Assembly: GCA_007449985.2 (NCBI GenBank)
Contig: VIIQ02000172.1
Coordinates: 1 to 64,000, forward strand
Direction of reading: 5' to 3'
DNA: 64,000 nucleotides
Source of the DNA: Desmodesmus armatus
Taxonomy: Eukaryota > Chlorophyta > Chlorophyceae > Sphaeropleales > Scenedesmaceae
Each line of letters opens with the position of its first letter. Position 1 is the stretch's first letter. The notes below the pieces were generated by a model. The model had not been told where the DNA came from. It saw only the letters and a list, made by a program, of their open reading frames with translations, and did not search any database. The position numbers and the translations under genes were made by a program. This document shows positions 44,974-55,740 of the stretch, piece after piece.

Positions 44974-46571
44974 ATGGCAAGAACGTTTTGCATCGATTAC
45001 ACCCGTCAGGTTTGTGATTTGGTCACAAGTGTGAGTTGTGTCATGCCAACCATTTTGTGCAGCTGCAGGGCCCAAGGTTGGTCCTGTCCAAGCCCCCCAC
45101 CGCACAGGCTGATCCTGGCCAGCACTCTGTGGTGGTGCTTGCCTCCTTTGAAACTCAGTATGGGGTAGGTTTTGCTCCACATACACTTATAAACGATGAC
45201 TTTACACGGTCTCGCCGTCTGTCGGTCACCAATGATCAAGTCAAACATCTGCCTTCGTCAAGCAAACGCAGCGTCAAGCGCGGGAATGCTTTCTAGTGTC
45301 TGTACACCAAGCAAGTCTCGGCCCTACTGATGCGCCTTCGGCTCGTCCCTGACCCACAGAGTCCGGCTGTCACTGCTGCCCAGACTGTTGAGGTGCCTGC
45401 TGCACCAGCCTGCTCACCTGCTGTGTTCCCTTTCTGAGCGTCACTCTGCAGCAACAATGAATAACTACCACTTTGTATTGTACAAGCACAACGAAAGCAG
45501 GCTGTATCAACCTGGCGAGGCTGTGTACGTCTGGCTCAAGTGAGTGCTGTACAGCGGCAGCTGTTGCAACAGCAGTTGGTAATCCATGATGCTGTGATGC
45601 TGAGCTCCTGTCTCTCCTATTTTTTCTGATACCACATGCGGAGTATGGTTCGGACAGGTCAGCAAAGCTGCTGCACATCACAGGCTAGTGTTCCACCCGC
45701 TGCCCCTTCTGCTGCTGCCAACATCCTGAACAACATGCAGGGGCTTAACAAGGCAGTAGCAAAACGTCAGCTTTTCGTACCAGGTTTGTCTCTTTTGTTT
45801 TCCATTCTAGTAATTATAATGAAGCAACCTGCACACCTGCACCCTCACTTTCCTGCAGGTCTCAATACAGCACCGGTCGTGCAGTTGTGCTGAGCTGTGT
45901 CAAAGCAACCTGCACACCTGCACCTTACATTCCAGTGAAGCAACGTCCACACCTGCACCCTCATTTCCCTGTTGCTGCAGGTCTCAATACAGCACCGGGC
46001 GTGCAGTTGTGCTGAGCACACCAGACTCTGTGCATAAAGACAGCCCCTTTGCTGGAAGATACCTCGTGCGTTTCAGCAGCTGCGGCTCGACAGCACATGT
46101 GCGCCCAGACCGCCTGCTGCCTGTCTATCAGCAGCACCATGCGCTGCTGCAGCCCACCCTGATACCCTCGCACCAGCAGCAGCAGCACCAGCAGCACCAA
46201 CACCACCAGCAGCAGCACAGCCAGCAGGACCCCGCTGCAACAGCGGCACAGCAAACACCACAGCAGCAGCACCATGCCCTGCTGCAGCCCACCCTGATAC
46301 CCTCCCACCAGCAGCAGCAGCAGCAGCACAGCCAGCAGGACCCTGCAGCAGCAGCAGCAGCAGCACGGCAGCCACCACAGCAGCGGGACCACCAGCTGGC
46401 AGATCTGCAGCATGCAGTGCAGCAGCTAAACCTGCACACCGACCAGCAGCAGCAGCTGCCGCCGCTTGCAGCAGAACGACAACAGCAGCAGGAGCAGCAG
46501 CAGCAGGAGCAGCAGCAGCAGCAGCAGCAGCTGCAGCACTCCCAGCAGGGGCCCCAGCACCACCATTCTCC

Positions 46572-46640
<69 letters not shown>

Positions 46641-48047
46641 CCAGGGTTCAGAGCGGAACGATGCCAGCGGTTTAGTGCTGCTTGTGCACAGCACGGTAGA
46701 CTTCAGGCGCCTCGCTCGCTCCCAGGTTCAGGCTGGGGATGGTGTCCTGGAGCTTGGCTGCTCCTTTGGTGTGTGTAGCAAGATGTTGCAGGAGCATGCT
46801 GCATGGCTGTTGGGCGTGGACAACGGCAATGAAGTTGTTCAAGAGGTGGGTTTTGGGCTGCTGATTCAGGGTGTAGCTTTTGGGTCAGGGCGGTTCAAGG
46901 GGTTGGGCCCTTCGGTGTGTGCAGTAAGATGTTGCAGGAGCATGCTGCATGGCTGCTGGGTGTGGACAACGGCAACGAAGTTGTTCAAGAGGTGGGTTTG
47001 GGCTTCGGGTTCAGGGTTTAGGGTTGGGGTCTGGGCGGTTCAAGGGGTTGGGCCCTTCGGTGTGTGTAGTAAGATGCTGCAGGAGCATGCTGCATGGCTG
47101 CTGGGCGTGGACAACGGCAATGAAGTTCTTCAGGAGGTGGGTCAAGGGCTTGGGATTCATGAACCCTGGTCAGGGTTCAGGGAACAGGGTTCAGGGTTTG
47201 GGAGGTTCAAGGCCTAGGGCCTTTTGGTGTGTGCAGTGGGATGCTTCAGGAGCATGCTGCATGGCTGCTGGGTGTGGACAACGGCAGCAAAGTTATCCAG
47301 GAGGTGGGTTCAGGGTTTGATGGTGCGGTGATGGTTTTGACAGAGTCTTAGACGCTAGGGTGTAAGGCTTCTCAGGAATCCTACAGGAGCATTCTGCTTG
47401 GTTGTTCGTGGGGATGGGCAACTAAACTACTGTTCCACTTGCAGTCTCTGGTTGGCAGGTGTGACTAACACTGTCACTTAGTCTGACCATGCTGCCCTGC
47501 ACCACGCTGCCTGGCGTACATACTGTTTCATTGGCAGTCTTCCCGCCCTCCCCCCCCCCTGTTATCCAATCTGCAGTCTCTAGTTGGGAGGATAGCACTG
47601 TCACTTAGTCTGACCATGCTGCCCTGCACCACGCTGCCTGGCGTACAGGCGCGCAGGCGGAACCCTGGCAGATGCAGGCTCTCTGGTTGGCAGGTGTAAA
47701 ATAACACTGTCACTCCCCCAGACCCTTGCTGCTGCACTATACTGCCTGAATGATGTACAGGCGCGCAGGCGGAACCCTGGCATCGACTTTCAGCGGGCAC
47801 GACATTTCACTGTCACTCACTCACTCACTCACTCACTCACTCACTCACTCACTCACTCACTCACTCACTCACTCACTCACTCACTCACTCACTCACTCAC
47901 TCACTCACTCACCCACCTCTGACCATCACTGTTGCACTATACTGCCTGACAAACAGGCGCGCAGACGGAACCCTGGCATCGACTTTCAGCGGGTCGACGT
48001 CCTAGAAGAGCAGCACACGCTGCTGCAGCTTGCTGGCATCTGCACCT

Positions 48048-48084
<37 letters not shown>

Positions 48085-48639
48085 AGCCGAGAGCCCTTCC
48101 AACAGCAGTGCTGGCAGCGGCTGCAGCATCCCATCCAGCAGCATTGGCAGCACTACCAGCAGCAGCGGTGCTAGCGGCAGCACTAGCGGCAGCAGCATTC
48201 CCAATGGCAGTAGTGGCAGCACTATCAGCAGCAGTGGCAGCAGTGACACCAACGGCACCAGAGGTGCTAGCGGCGGCAGTGGCAGCACTAACGGCGGCAG
48301 TGGCAGCACCGTCGGCAGCAGTGGCAGCAGTGGCAGCACTCCAGTTGTGGTTACGAGCTGCACTTGTGGGGTGCAGCAGCGCAGCCCACCCTGCAGTGTC
48401 GTGTTTGCTGATATCGGCGGCAACCGGCAGTTGGAGTCTTTAGTCAAGCTGGTGCCCTGGGTTTTGCGGGCCCTTAAACCCCGACTGCTGGTGGTGAAGA
48501 GTGAGGAGCTGGCAGCAGCAGCAGAGCAGCAAGTGGCCGCGGAGCAGCAGCAGGGGCAGGGGCAAGAGCAGCAGCAGCTGCTGCAGCAGTCAGGGCAGGA
48601 GTGTCAGCAGGGGCAGCAGCAGTGCAAAGATCAGCAGCA

Positions 48640-48674
<35 letters not shown>

Positions 48675-48979
48675 GGCAGCTTCGGTATGATGCTGTGGTG
48701 CGTGATGTGGGTGGGTGGTGGCAGCGGTTGCAGCAGCAGTGTGGCAACCCTGCCAGCCTGGCTGAACCCTGGTTCATTGCTGCTAGGGAGGCAGGGTTCA
48801 CCAGGAACCCCATGCGCTATCCACAGCGCAGCACAGCAGGCGGTGTGCGGATCTGCAGGCCGCATAACTATGACAGGGATAGGGGGTGTTGGAAAATGGA
48901 CAGTTGCCCGTTTGACCACGGACACTGCCATCACTGCTTGCAGGCGGACCACAGGGCCGTTGATTGTCCCGTGCACTGA
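44974..48979 (+). CDS. SAM methyltransferase-like protein with CCCH and CCHC zinc fingers
   Basis: Exons: 44974-45009, 45063-45164, 45439-45539, 45981-46845, 47957-48979; phases agree; about 708 residues, though the first two exons are less certain and a start at ATG 45457 is possible. After a conserved N-terminal part (YHFVLYKHNESRLYQPGEAV, AGRYLVRFSSCGS) comes a long glutamine/histidine-rich stretch coded by CAG repeats, then a class I methyltransferase core split by intron 4: motif I VLELGCSFGVCSKML, LLGVDNGNEVV, then FADIGGNRQLESL and LKPRLLVVKSEEL. Serine/glycine repeats and a second glutamine tract interrupt this second half. The C-terminus has C-x10-C-x5-C-x3-H and then a zinc knuckle C-x2-C-x4-H-x4-C (CHHCLQADHRAVDC), which suggests an RNA substrate. 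The family is not named with certainty and activity is inferred. Confidence 0.8.
46120..46645 (+). repeat. CAG/glutamine repeat inside the methyltransferase-like exon 4
   Basis: About 520 bases dominated by CAG codons with interspersed His, Pro and Ala; the longest pure run is about 46575-46640. A 120-base segment (caccatgcgctgctgcagcc ... cagcaggac) is itself duplicated at 46134-46230 and 46270-46345, so the tract grew both by slippage and by segment duplication. Confidence 0.9.
46765..47435. repeat. Five tandem copies of the exon-4 end carrying methyltransferase motif I
   Basis: The block gcaggagcatgctgcatggc plus tgggcgtggacaacggcaat and its donor occurs in exon 4 (to 46845) and again at about 46930-46995, 47075-47140, 47243-47307 and, weakly, 47378-47425. 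The period is about 140-160 bases. The first three extra copies keep the GAG|GTGGGT donor. Spacers contain ttcagggtttagggtt-type strings. Confidence 0.9.
47440..47955. repeat. Extra copies of the exon-5 acceptor and start, plus intron repeat and (TCAC)n
   Basis: caggcgcgcaggcggaaccctgg occurs at 47646-47668 and 47758-47780 before exon 5 uses the same sequence at 47955. A segment with cactgtcacttagtctgacc and the following gccctgcaccacgctgcc is also duplicated (47468-47520, 47588-47645). 47811-47912 is a nearly pure (TCAC)n microsatellite of about 25 units ending about 45 bases before the acceptor. Confidence 0.9.
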
Positions 48980-49504
48980 TGGTTGTCGTTGGATCATGTG
49001 TCACTTTGGTTCAAGGGTGCTATTGACATGTCCATAAGTTTTATGCACGTGATCGTCATATGACTGCTGTTGGGCTGTACTGTAGTGGCTATATCATGTG
49101 TGCAGTCTTTTTTGGACTGGCTCACCCGCACGGTGATTCATCGTGACCTGAGTCAGGGTTGCCTGCATCATAAGGCACGAAGCAAGACAGCAAGGACATT
49201 TCGCCACGCTTGATCACAACCAGATCTTGTCGATCCCAGAGCAGAAAAGCGTACAGCCTCAGACAGCGAGCAGGAAGGAGCTGAGCCCCGCAAGCAGCAA
49301 AAAACAGGAGGGCAGGATAACATCAATTGCTGTTGTCCGCAGTATGACAGCACCGTTAACATTGTGCAGCAAGCCCAGAAGGTTGCGATTCATGTAACTG
49401 CACGTAAAATAATGCCTTCATCATCCCATCAGGAGATACATCAACAGCAGCAGCAGCAACAGCTGAACCAACGCAGCAGACGAAAGCAGCCAGCGGGCAT
49501 GCAG
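48980..49504. other. Intergenic region upstream of the PP2C gene
   Basis: No gene is recognised. Glutamine-coding CAG repeats at 49445-49560 make overlapping open frames in all three plus frames, so the first PP2C exon or exons and the start codon cannot be placed. Confidence 0.4.
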
Positions 49505-52500
49505 TTCAAATGCACCATCACCAGCGGCAGCAGCAGCAGCAGCAGCAACGCAGGCAAGCAGCTGCCTGCGCCCCCTACAGCTGCGGCATGCTGTATCATC
49601 AGACAGAGGCACCCGCACGACTATGGAGGATGTTCATGTGTGCATACAGCCACAGCTGGACAGCGCAGAAGACAGTAGTAGGTGAGCAAACGTGTACTGC
49701 AAACCAAAAAGTTTTGGGATTGAGATCTTCCCGTCGTTGAATTCATGAAATTTAAAGCTGCCAGCATTGCTTCCAGGCCAGGAGCAAAGCCTCTCAGCTA
49801 CTAGTCCGACAGAATGAGCTTGTGTTGTAATGCCCAGCCGAAAAACCAGACTTACCTGTTTCATTATCAGCCCGGCAATCGAGTGGCAATCGGCAATCAG
49901 TGTGTTGCGGTCTGTCTGATGCCTCTAGGGTGTGGCACTTTCGCTCTATGATGGACATGAGGAAGTATGCCCCCCACCCCCTGCCTGTTTCAGGATGTTC
50001 GTGAAGTTCAACCCTCCCCTCCCAGCCATTTTGGGCCTGCCCCCCCCCCCCCCCCCCCCGCCTCACCCCTAGTACTAGGCTTGTGGAGCATCCCTTGATT
50101 GCTAGGCCAGCAAATTAGCAAATGATCAGATTCACAGGTGTCATCAGTCTATCAGTGTGTTGCTGTCTGTCTGATGCCCCTAGGGTGTGGCACTTTGCTC
50201 TCTATGATGGACACGGGGGCGTATCGTGTGCGACGCTAGCCTCACAACTGCTACACCCGGCAGCCTTGGAGGCGGGGCTGATCACACACAAGGTGTGCTG
50301 GGGGGTGTTGAGTGTGTTGAACATCTGGAGTGCATGCGAGTCACATGCAAGCAGTTCTACTACAGAAAAGTCCTACAAAGACAGGCAACCCTACCGAGGA
50401 GTGCATCGATGGCAGTTGGGGCAGGTAGACAGCATTGTGTGTGTGTGGGGGGGGGGGTGCGGGGTGCGGGGAGAGGGGGGGTATCACAACTGGTTCCTTT
50501 TACCGCTGGGCAACACTCTCCACATTGGATGGATTGGGTGGTGTTTGTTGGAAAACCCCCTGCGTTGTGAACCCACTTGAACTTGATTCGGTGTTGTTTG
50601 AATCTCGCCCCAAGTGCATCTGGTGCTGTGCTGTACTCTATGCACGCAGAAGGAGCCATATGTATTCAAGGGTGGGAGCAGCACTGCACCAGCAGCAGCA
50701 GTGCCAGCAGCAGCAGCAGTAGCAGCAGCAGCAGCCACTGGCTTCCAGTTGGATGTCAAAGCAGCCAAGCAGGCTGTGATCAAGGTGAGCAGCATGCACA
50801 GTGCGATTGAGCTCTGTGAAATTGGTAGATTTGGGTCATACTGTGTTGCCAGTGTTACACTGTTTTGCCAGTGACATTTATGGATTTTAGTTACACCGTT
50901 GCCAGCGAATAGGTTCAAGCGATTGTCCAACACAAACAAGCTGTTCAAAGCTTGCCAGCTGCTGCTGCTTCTAGACATAACACACCAACACATAGCTGAA
51001 GCATACTGTTTTCAACAAACTGATGTCGTCAAATGCAACAGCGCCTCAAAAGAATCAACCATCATCATTCAGTACGCAGGCGGGGGGCAGCACAGTCTGC
51101 TCCTCCGAGGAGTCACACACGTTCAACACCTGCCACGGCAGTACTGCTGTCATGCTGGCAAGGTCTGAAGCAACCTCCTTCACTCCTGCTGAGCCCTACT
51201 GTGTCATCAAAGCTAATCTGCTGCACAGCACACAAGCACACCAACCACACTCAAACACTTGAGTACTCGCTGTCTGTGCAACCAAAGCTGCTTTGCTGCA
51301 CACCACACAAGCACACTGAACCACACTCAAACACTCGTCAATACCGGCTTTCAAGTAGCCTGCTGGGTTGAGCCTTGCTGCTGCCTGCGAAATGTGCGCT
51401 CCTGCTGTCCTCTGAAAGAATGTGTGTACATGGTCACACAAGTGTGTGTCACATTTTCTGCAGCTCCTTGACGGTGTCCTCCAGGCCTTTGATCTGGCGG
51501 TGTGCTGTGTTCATGAACACAGCAAGCTGGCCATCCTGCAGGGGGGGGGGGCAAGAAAGGGTGGAGGGTCAGGGCGGCCGATGACGTAGGTAATATGGTA
51601 TGCGCTGACACCATGACAATCGTGACCAACAGTGGCACACATAGCATCAAGAAGGGACTCCCTTCTGAGCCTGAGGCTAGGGCTAGGGGAGAGGTCGGCA
51701 GTGAGTGTTATAAGATATACTGAGGGTAGGAGTGGCACATGATGCCGAGTGGGCTTGCAGGCGCCCTTGCTACCTGCCCGTGTGCTGCTGCTCCCTCCGC
51801 CCCTTTCTGGGGGCTGGGTGTGTTGGCAAGCTGCCTGTGCTGCTGCTGCCACCCTGATCATATGCTGGGCTGGGGTGAATGTCAACATGCCTTGAGTGTG
51901 ACATTGTTTGACCGATGCCGTTGGTAACCTACCTTGATTTCTAGTGCTTTCTCCAGTTTGAAGAGCTCCTCCTGTGCAGAGTCTAGCCGCGGCTTCCATG
52001 ACTCTGCTTCCTTGCGCGCCTGCACATATGATGGGGCAGCCAGGCATTCGGCAGACGTCAGTTCATTTGTTGTGCCTTTGAAGGTTATGGTTTGTAGTGC
52101 TTCACGCAGGGCAGCACGGGAAGCAATTCCAGTATGCATTGGCGGAATGTGGATTGGATGCTTGGGCTTGCATGGGCTGGGCTGGGCCTGTTGGTGCCTC
52201 AATTCAACGACAATCAATAGAATTTGCGGTTGTAGCACAGTCATCATCACCACTACCCACCTGCTGCTCCTTCGCCAGCTGCTGCTGCACCCCGCCCAGC
52301 TGCTTCTGAACGTCCTTCACTTGCTGCTGCAGATCCTGCAGCTCCTGCTGCAATTTGGCGCCATTCTGCTTTTCGAGGTTCCAAAGAGCCCCGAACAGAC
52401 CTCCTGCTGCGATGCCTAAGACGCCTAGGCCTTCAACAACAACATCAAGGTCTGCCACTTCTGCTGTTGGCAGTGCTCGCAACCTGCAGCATGGTTCGGC

Positions 52501-55399
52501 CAGGAAAGTAGCCATGAATGACGATCACCAATGTGAATATCTTCTGAAGGTTCGCAGAAAGCTTCCTGGAGACATATCACCTGACACAGCTCTGATCTGC
52601 ATGTTGTTGACTGAGGTTCCCGATCCGCACAGGCTGCGTCCGCGATCGCACTTGCTGCTTACTGCGTATATTTTTGTGCGTCAACCGCGTACTAATACAG
52701 CTGCTGAGGGCCATGTTGCGACAGGCTGTAGTATGCTGCTACTGCCAGCCTGGCTTGATAGTTGTGGACAGAGCACGTAAGGCAGTGACGTTTGTCAACG
52801 ATAGAAACACTTGGCACCTCATGAACACAGTTTCTGGCCCTCAGCTACAGTGACACACCCCCCTGGCCATGTCACACAAGCCATGGTCACACAACACACC
52901 ATACAATGGCCAGGACCCAGTGACAAATTGAGCCCTCACGGCTGGTGTGTTGTCTGTTGCCCCCCTCCCTGAACCCACAGGCATTCAACTCAACGGATGA
53001 GCAGGTGCTGCAGCAGTGTGCCCGCTCAAGCTGGACCGATGGTGCTACCTGTGTAGCCGGCTGGCTGATTGGCAGCACAGCCCTTGTGGCCAACATCGGT
53101 GATGCAAAGTGTGCGTTGGCCAGGCGGGCAGTGCAGCAGGACAGCAGCCAAGCTGGCAAGGTGGGTGACATGCGCCGGGCGACAGGTTTGACAAAATGGT
53201 TGTTTGGTTGCCTCTGTCAATTGTGTTGCCCTGACTCAAGTGAGGTCACTGCAAGTTGGTTTGGCATGCAACATTGTGGACTAGCCGCTGACTTGCCACG
53301 CTGTGCTATGCTGCACTGTGCTGTCACAGTGTCCCAGGCATGAGCTTCACGCTGTGAGGTCAAGCAGGACACAGCAGGTGCCTTGCAAGCTGTGGTGTTG
53401 ACAAAGGAGCCGCGCTGTGCTGTGCTCTGCTGCCAACACCTGGATGCTTTGCTCTGCCAGAGAAGGCTTCCAACACAAGGCTGTGCCTTTTTTTGCAGGC
53501 TGAGCAAAGCCCAGCAGGTCACCGGTCAAGCGGCTTGCGTGCTGTGGTGCTGCCAAGAGACCACCTTGCTCTGCTGTCCTGTCCCGTGCTGTGCTCTGTT
53601 CCTGCGCACATGGCTGTGATCTATGCAGGCGGAGCAAGCCCCAGCAGGTGGCTTTGGTGCTGACCCATAATTGTGCTGTGCTGTGCACTTCTCTCCCTGC
53701 TGCCAACACACGCTGTGTATTTGTGTTTGCAGGACACATCAGGTGGTTAACAAGCGGTGTGGTTGATCAAGGACCACCTTGCTGTGCTCTGCTGTGCTGT
53801 GCTGCCTGCTTACATGGCTGTACTTTTGTGCAGGCAAAGCAGGACACATCAGGTGGCTTACGAGCTGTGGTGCTGACCAAGGACCACCTTGCAGTGTACC
53901 ATAGGAGCTGTTGTGCTGACCTACCCCTTGCTTTCTGCTGTTCTGTTCTGTTCTGTGCTGTGCTGTGATGTGCAGCCAACATGTGAATATGTCTTTCATT
54001 GCAGCCGGATCTGAATCAAGCCCCAGCAGGTGGCTTGTGCGCTGTGGTGTTGACCAAACAACCGTGTTGTGCTGTGCTGTGATGTGCTGCTAACATGTGT
54101 CATCTTTGATTGCAGGCGGAGCAAAGCCCAGCAGGTGGCTTACAAGCTGTGGTGTAGACCAAGGACCACCTTGCAATGTACCCTGAGGAGCGGACTAGAA
54201 TTGAGAAGGCGGGTGGACATGTGACGGCTGACGGACGCCTCAACGGACGCATGCAAGTCAGGCCACAACTCGGCTGGTCCCCATGCATACCATGCCATGG
54301 TATTATCCATGACACAAGAGGGGAGATTGGACACCCATCCATGATCTGTTACAGACAGTGCTGCAAAGAGTTGATGTTCAACCTCTGAGGTCACTGTTTC
54401 TTGCTTTTGGTCTGAAAAATCTAATAATACTTCAAAATCCATCCCGGGGTGATCCAATTTCGTTCCTTGCAGGTGTCTCGCTCGTTTGGTGATGCCCAGT
54501 TCAAAGGCAGCGGCTGCTCAGCAGTGCCTGCAGTGACTGCCTTCACTGTGGGCCCGCGTGAGGCTTTTCTGCTGGCGGGCTGTGACGGCTTCTGGAGTGT
54601 GATGGACCCGCAGGGGGCTGTGGACTTTGTGCAGGGACAGCTGGCCCAGGGCAAAGACCCTAAGGCAGCCACCAACAGGTACTACCCTAGTAACAGTATT
54701 ACTTCAGGCTGTTTTGGCACTAGGTTTGAAATGGCGGTGCCTGTCAATGTGCAGAACCCCATTGGGAATGTGTTGCACATGCGTGAAACTGCGGCACTCC
54801 GAAATGGCGGTGGCAATGTACAGAACCCCATTGGGAATGTGTTGCACATGCGTGAAACTGCGGCACTCCGAAATGGCGGTGGCAATGTGCAGAACCCCAT
54901 TGGGAATGTGTTGCACATGCGTGAAACTGCGGCACTCCGCAGTGACTGTAGTAATCACAGGGTCGCTTCTGTTGCTGCACTGGATATTGCATGTTGTTCA
55001 TGAGTCATAGCCTTATGAATCCACGGGTTGCGTGCAGGCACAGCTGGCCCAGGGCAAAGACCCTCAGGCTGCCACCCAACAACAGGTACTGATATTGCTT
55101 GCTTCTAGCAAACAAGTTTGAGACTGCGTGTTGGGACATCCACTGGCCCCTTGTTGAGTTTGCTGCGGGCCCAGCTTGCTGCCAGGGGGTTTACAGCGTT
55201 AGCCAGGTTGCTGTCGGGGATGAACTATTATACGCTATTATACCCCTGATTGCTGCTGCCATCACGCGGTAGTCACTCAGTCATGACTGCTGCCTTTGCT
55301 GTGGTGCACTGCAGGCTGCTGCATGAGGCTGTCACTGAAAGGAGGTGCAAGGACAACTGCACGGTGATGCTGGCGCTGTTTGATCAGCAGCAGCCATAA
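49505..55399 (+). CDS. ILKAP-like protein phosphatase 2C (PPM family)
   Basis: Exons: about 49505-49681 (5' end unresolved), 50184-50292, 50650-50784, 52981-53160, 54116-54256, 54473-54678, 55315-55399. Metal-dependent Ser/Thr phosphatase motifs appear in order: RGTRTTMEDVHV, HFALYDGHGG (metal Asp), VANIGDAK, EERTRIEKAGGHV, GRMQVSRSFGDAQF, FLLAGCDGFWSVM (metal Asp) and CKDNCTVMLALF (metal Asp). The spacing and the EERTRIEKAGG/SRSFGDAQFK pair resemble integrin-linked-kinase-associated phosphatase. An alanine-rich insert lies in exon 3. Exon 5 as drawn contains TAG at 54155-54157 just before TKDHLAMYPEE. An acceptor using that same AG would keep frame and remove the stop at the cost of 14 codons. 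Diverged upstream copies read VVLTKDHLA without a stop. The gene may be functional by that acceptor, or decaying. The substrate is unknown. Confidence 0.85.
49912..49966. repeat. Extra copy of the PP2C exon-2 acceptor and start
   Basis: ctgtctgatgcctctagggt and the tgtggcactttcgctctatg block precede the exon used by the gene (50160-50215), which reads ctgatgcccctagggtgtgg. The copy has a one-base indel in the coding part (tttcgctc versus tttgctctc) that would break the DGHGG frame. Confidence 0.85.
51449..52515 (-). CDS. Unassigned coiled-coil protein nested in a PP2C intron
   Basis: Three exons in transcript order: 52261-52515, 51933-52187, 51449-51535; 198 residues, phases all zero, ATG at 52515 and TGA at 51449. 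The gene lies wholly inside the third intron of the plus-strand PP2C gene. Residues 1-25 are A/L/R/E-rich and could be a short targeting sequence. A hydrophobic glycine-rich segment follows (GLGVLGIAAGGLFGALW), then a long heptad-type coiled coil (LQQELQDLQQQVKDVQKQLG), a middle region (ALREALQTITFKGTTNEL) and a charged helical end (EELFKLEKALEIK, KGLEDTVKELQKM). The profile suggests a membrane-anchored coiled-coil protein, possibly organellar. I do not recognise the family. Confidence 0.8.
53345..54165. repeat. Multi-copy array of PP2C exon-5 starts
   Basis: At least six diverged copies of the exon-5 acceptor and first codons lie before the exon: near 53355, 53500, 53625, 53730, 53832 and 54003, then exon 5 at 54116. 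Shared blocks are gtgctgtgctgt, a CAG, caaagc-ggacacatcaggtgg or caaagcccagcaggtgg, and ctgtggtgctgaccaagg. Several copies are open across VVLTKDHLA; others carry stops or indels. The spacing is 100-140 bases. Confidence 0.9.
54735..54950. repeat. Three tandem 69-base repeats in PP2C intron 6
   Basis: The unit cagaaccccattgggaatgt followed by gttgcacatgcgtgaaactg and cggcactccgaaatggcggt is present three times with almost no divergence. The length is a multiple of three, which makes all frames open through it, but no homology is recognised and it lies after the exon-6 donor. Confidence 0.9.
55034..55092. repeat. Duplicate of the PP2C exon-6 end and donor
   Basis: gcacagctggcccagggcaa plus agaccctcaggctgccaccc and aacaggtact reproduce the end of exon 6 (54636-54685), including the AG|GTACT donor, with a small insertion that changes the frame. 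Confidence 0.85.
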
Positions 55400-55740
55400 C
55401 CTTACAGCAAGGGAGACACGTATCACCCCAGTCAGCTAGTGATGTACATCAACGGATGTGCAAGTGTAAAACATGGCAGTGTTGCTTACTCTAGCGGTGG
55501 TACCGGTCATTCTGCCTTATTGACATCTAATGATGGCTTCCAAAGCGATTTACATTTTTGTCCGGAACCACTGAACTACTAGCTGAGCGGTCAAGCTTTG
55601 ATCTGAGCCCTGGTGTGAACAATCCTCCCGACACATGATTCGTCGTCGTATTGAGTCCAAATGATGATTTATCTCGCGTTCAACAAACAACTTTGAACCA
55701 CTCCTTGCAGCTGAGCACCAGCTGGCAGCAGTAACTGGCA

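Noticed and set aside
45640..45785. Possible extra exon of the methyltransferase-like gene
   Set aside because: Open in one frame, but the exons on either side already join in phase and read continuously (VWLK-SQYSTGRAVV) without it.
46128..46694. Cysteine-rich minus-strand open frame of 188 residues
   Set aside because: It is the antisense of the CAG repeat in the methyltransferase-like exon (CTG read as TGC). It has no other support.
54155..54157. TAG read as a sense codon (alternative nuclear code)
   Set aside because: The YdcF-like and 5-phosphatase genes both end naturally at TAG, so TAG works as a stop here.
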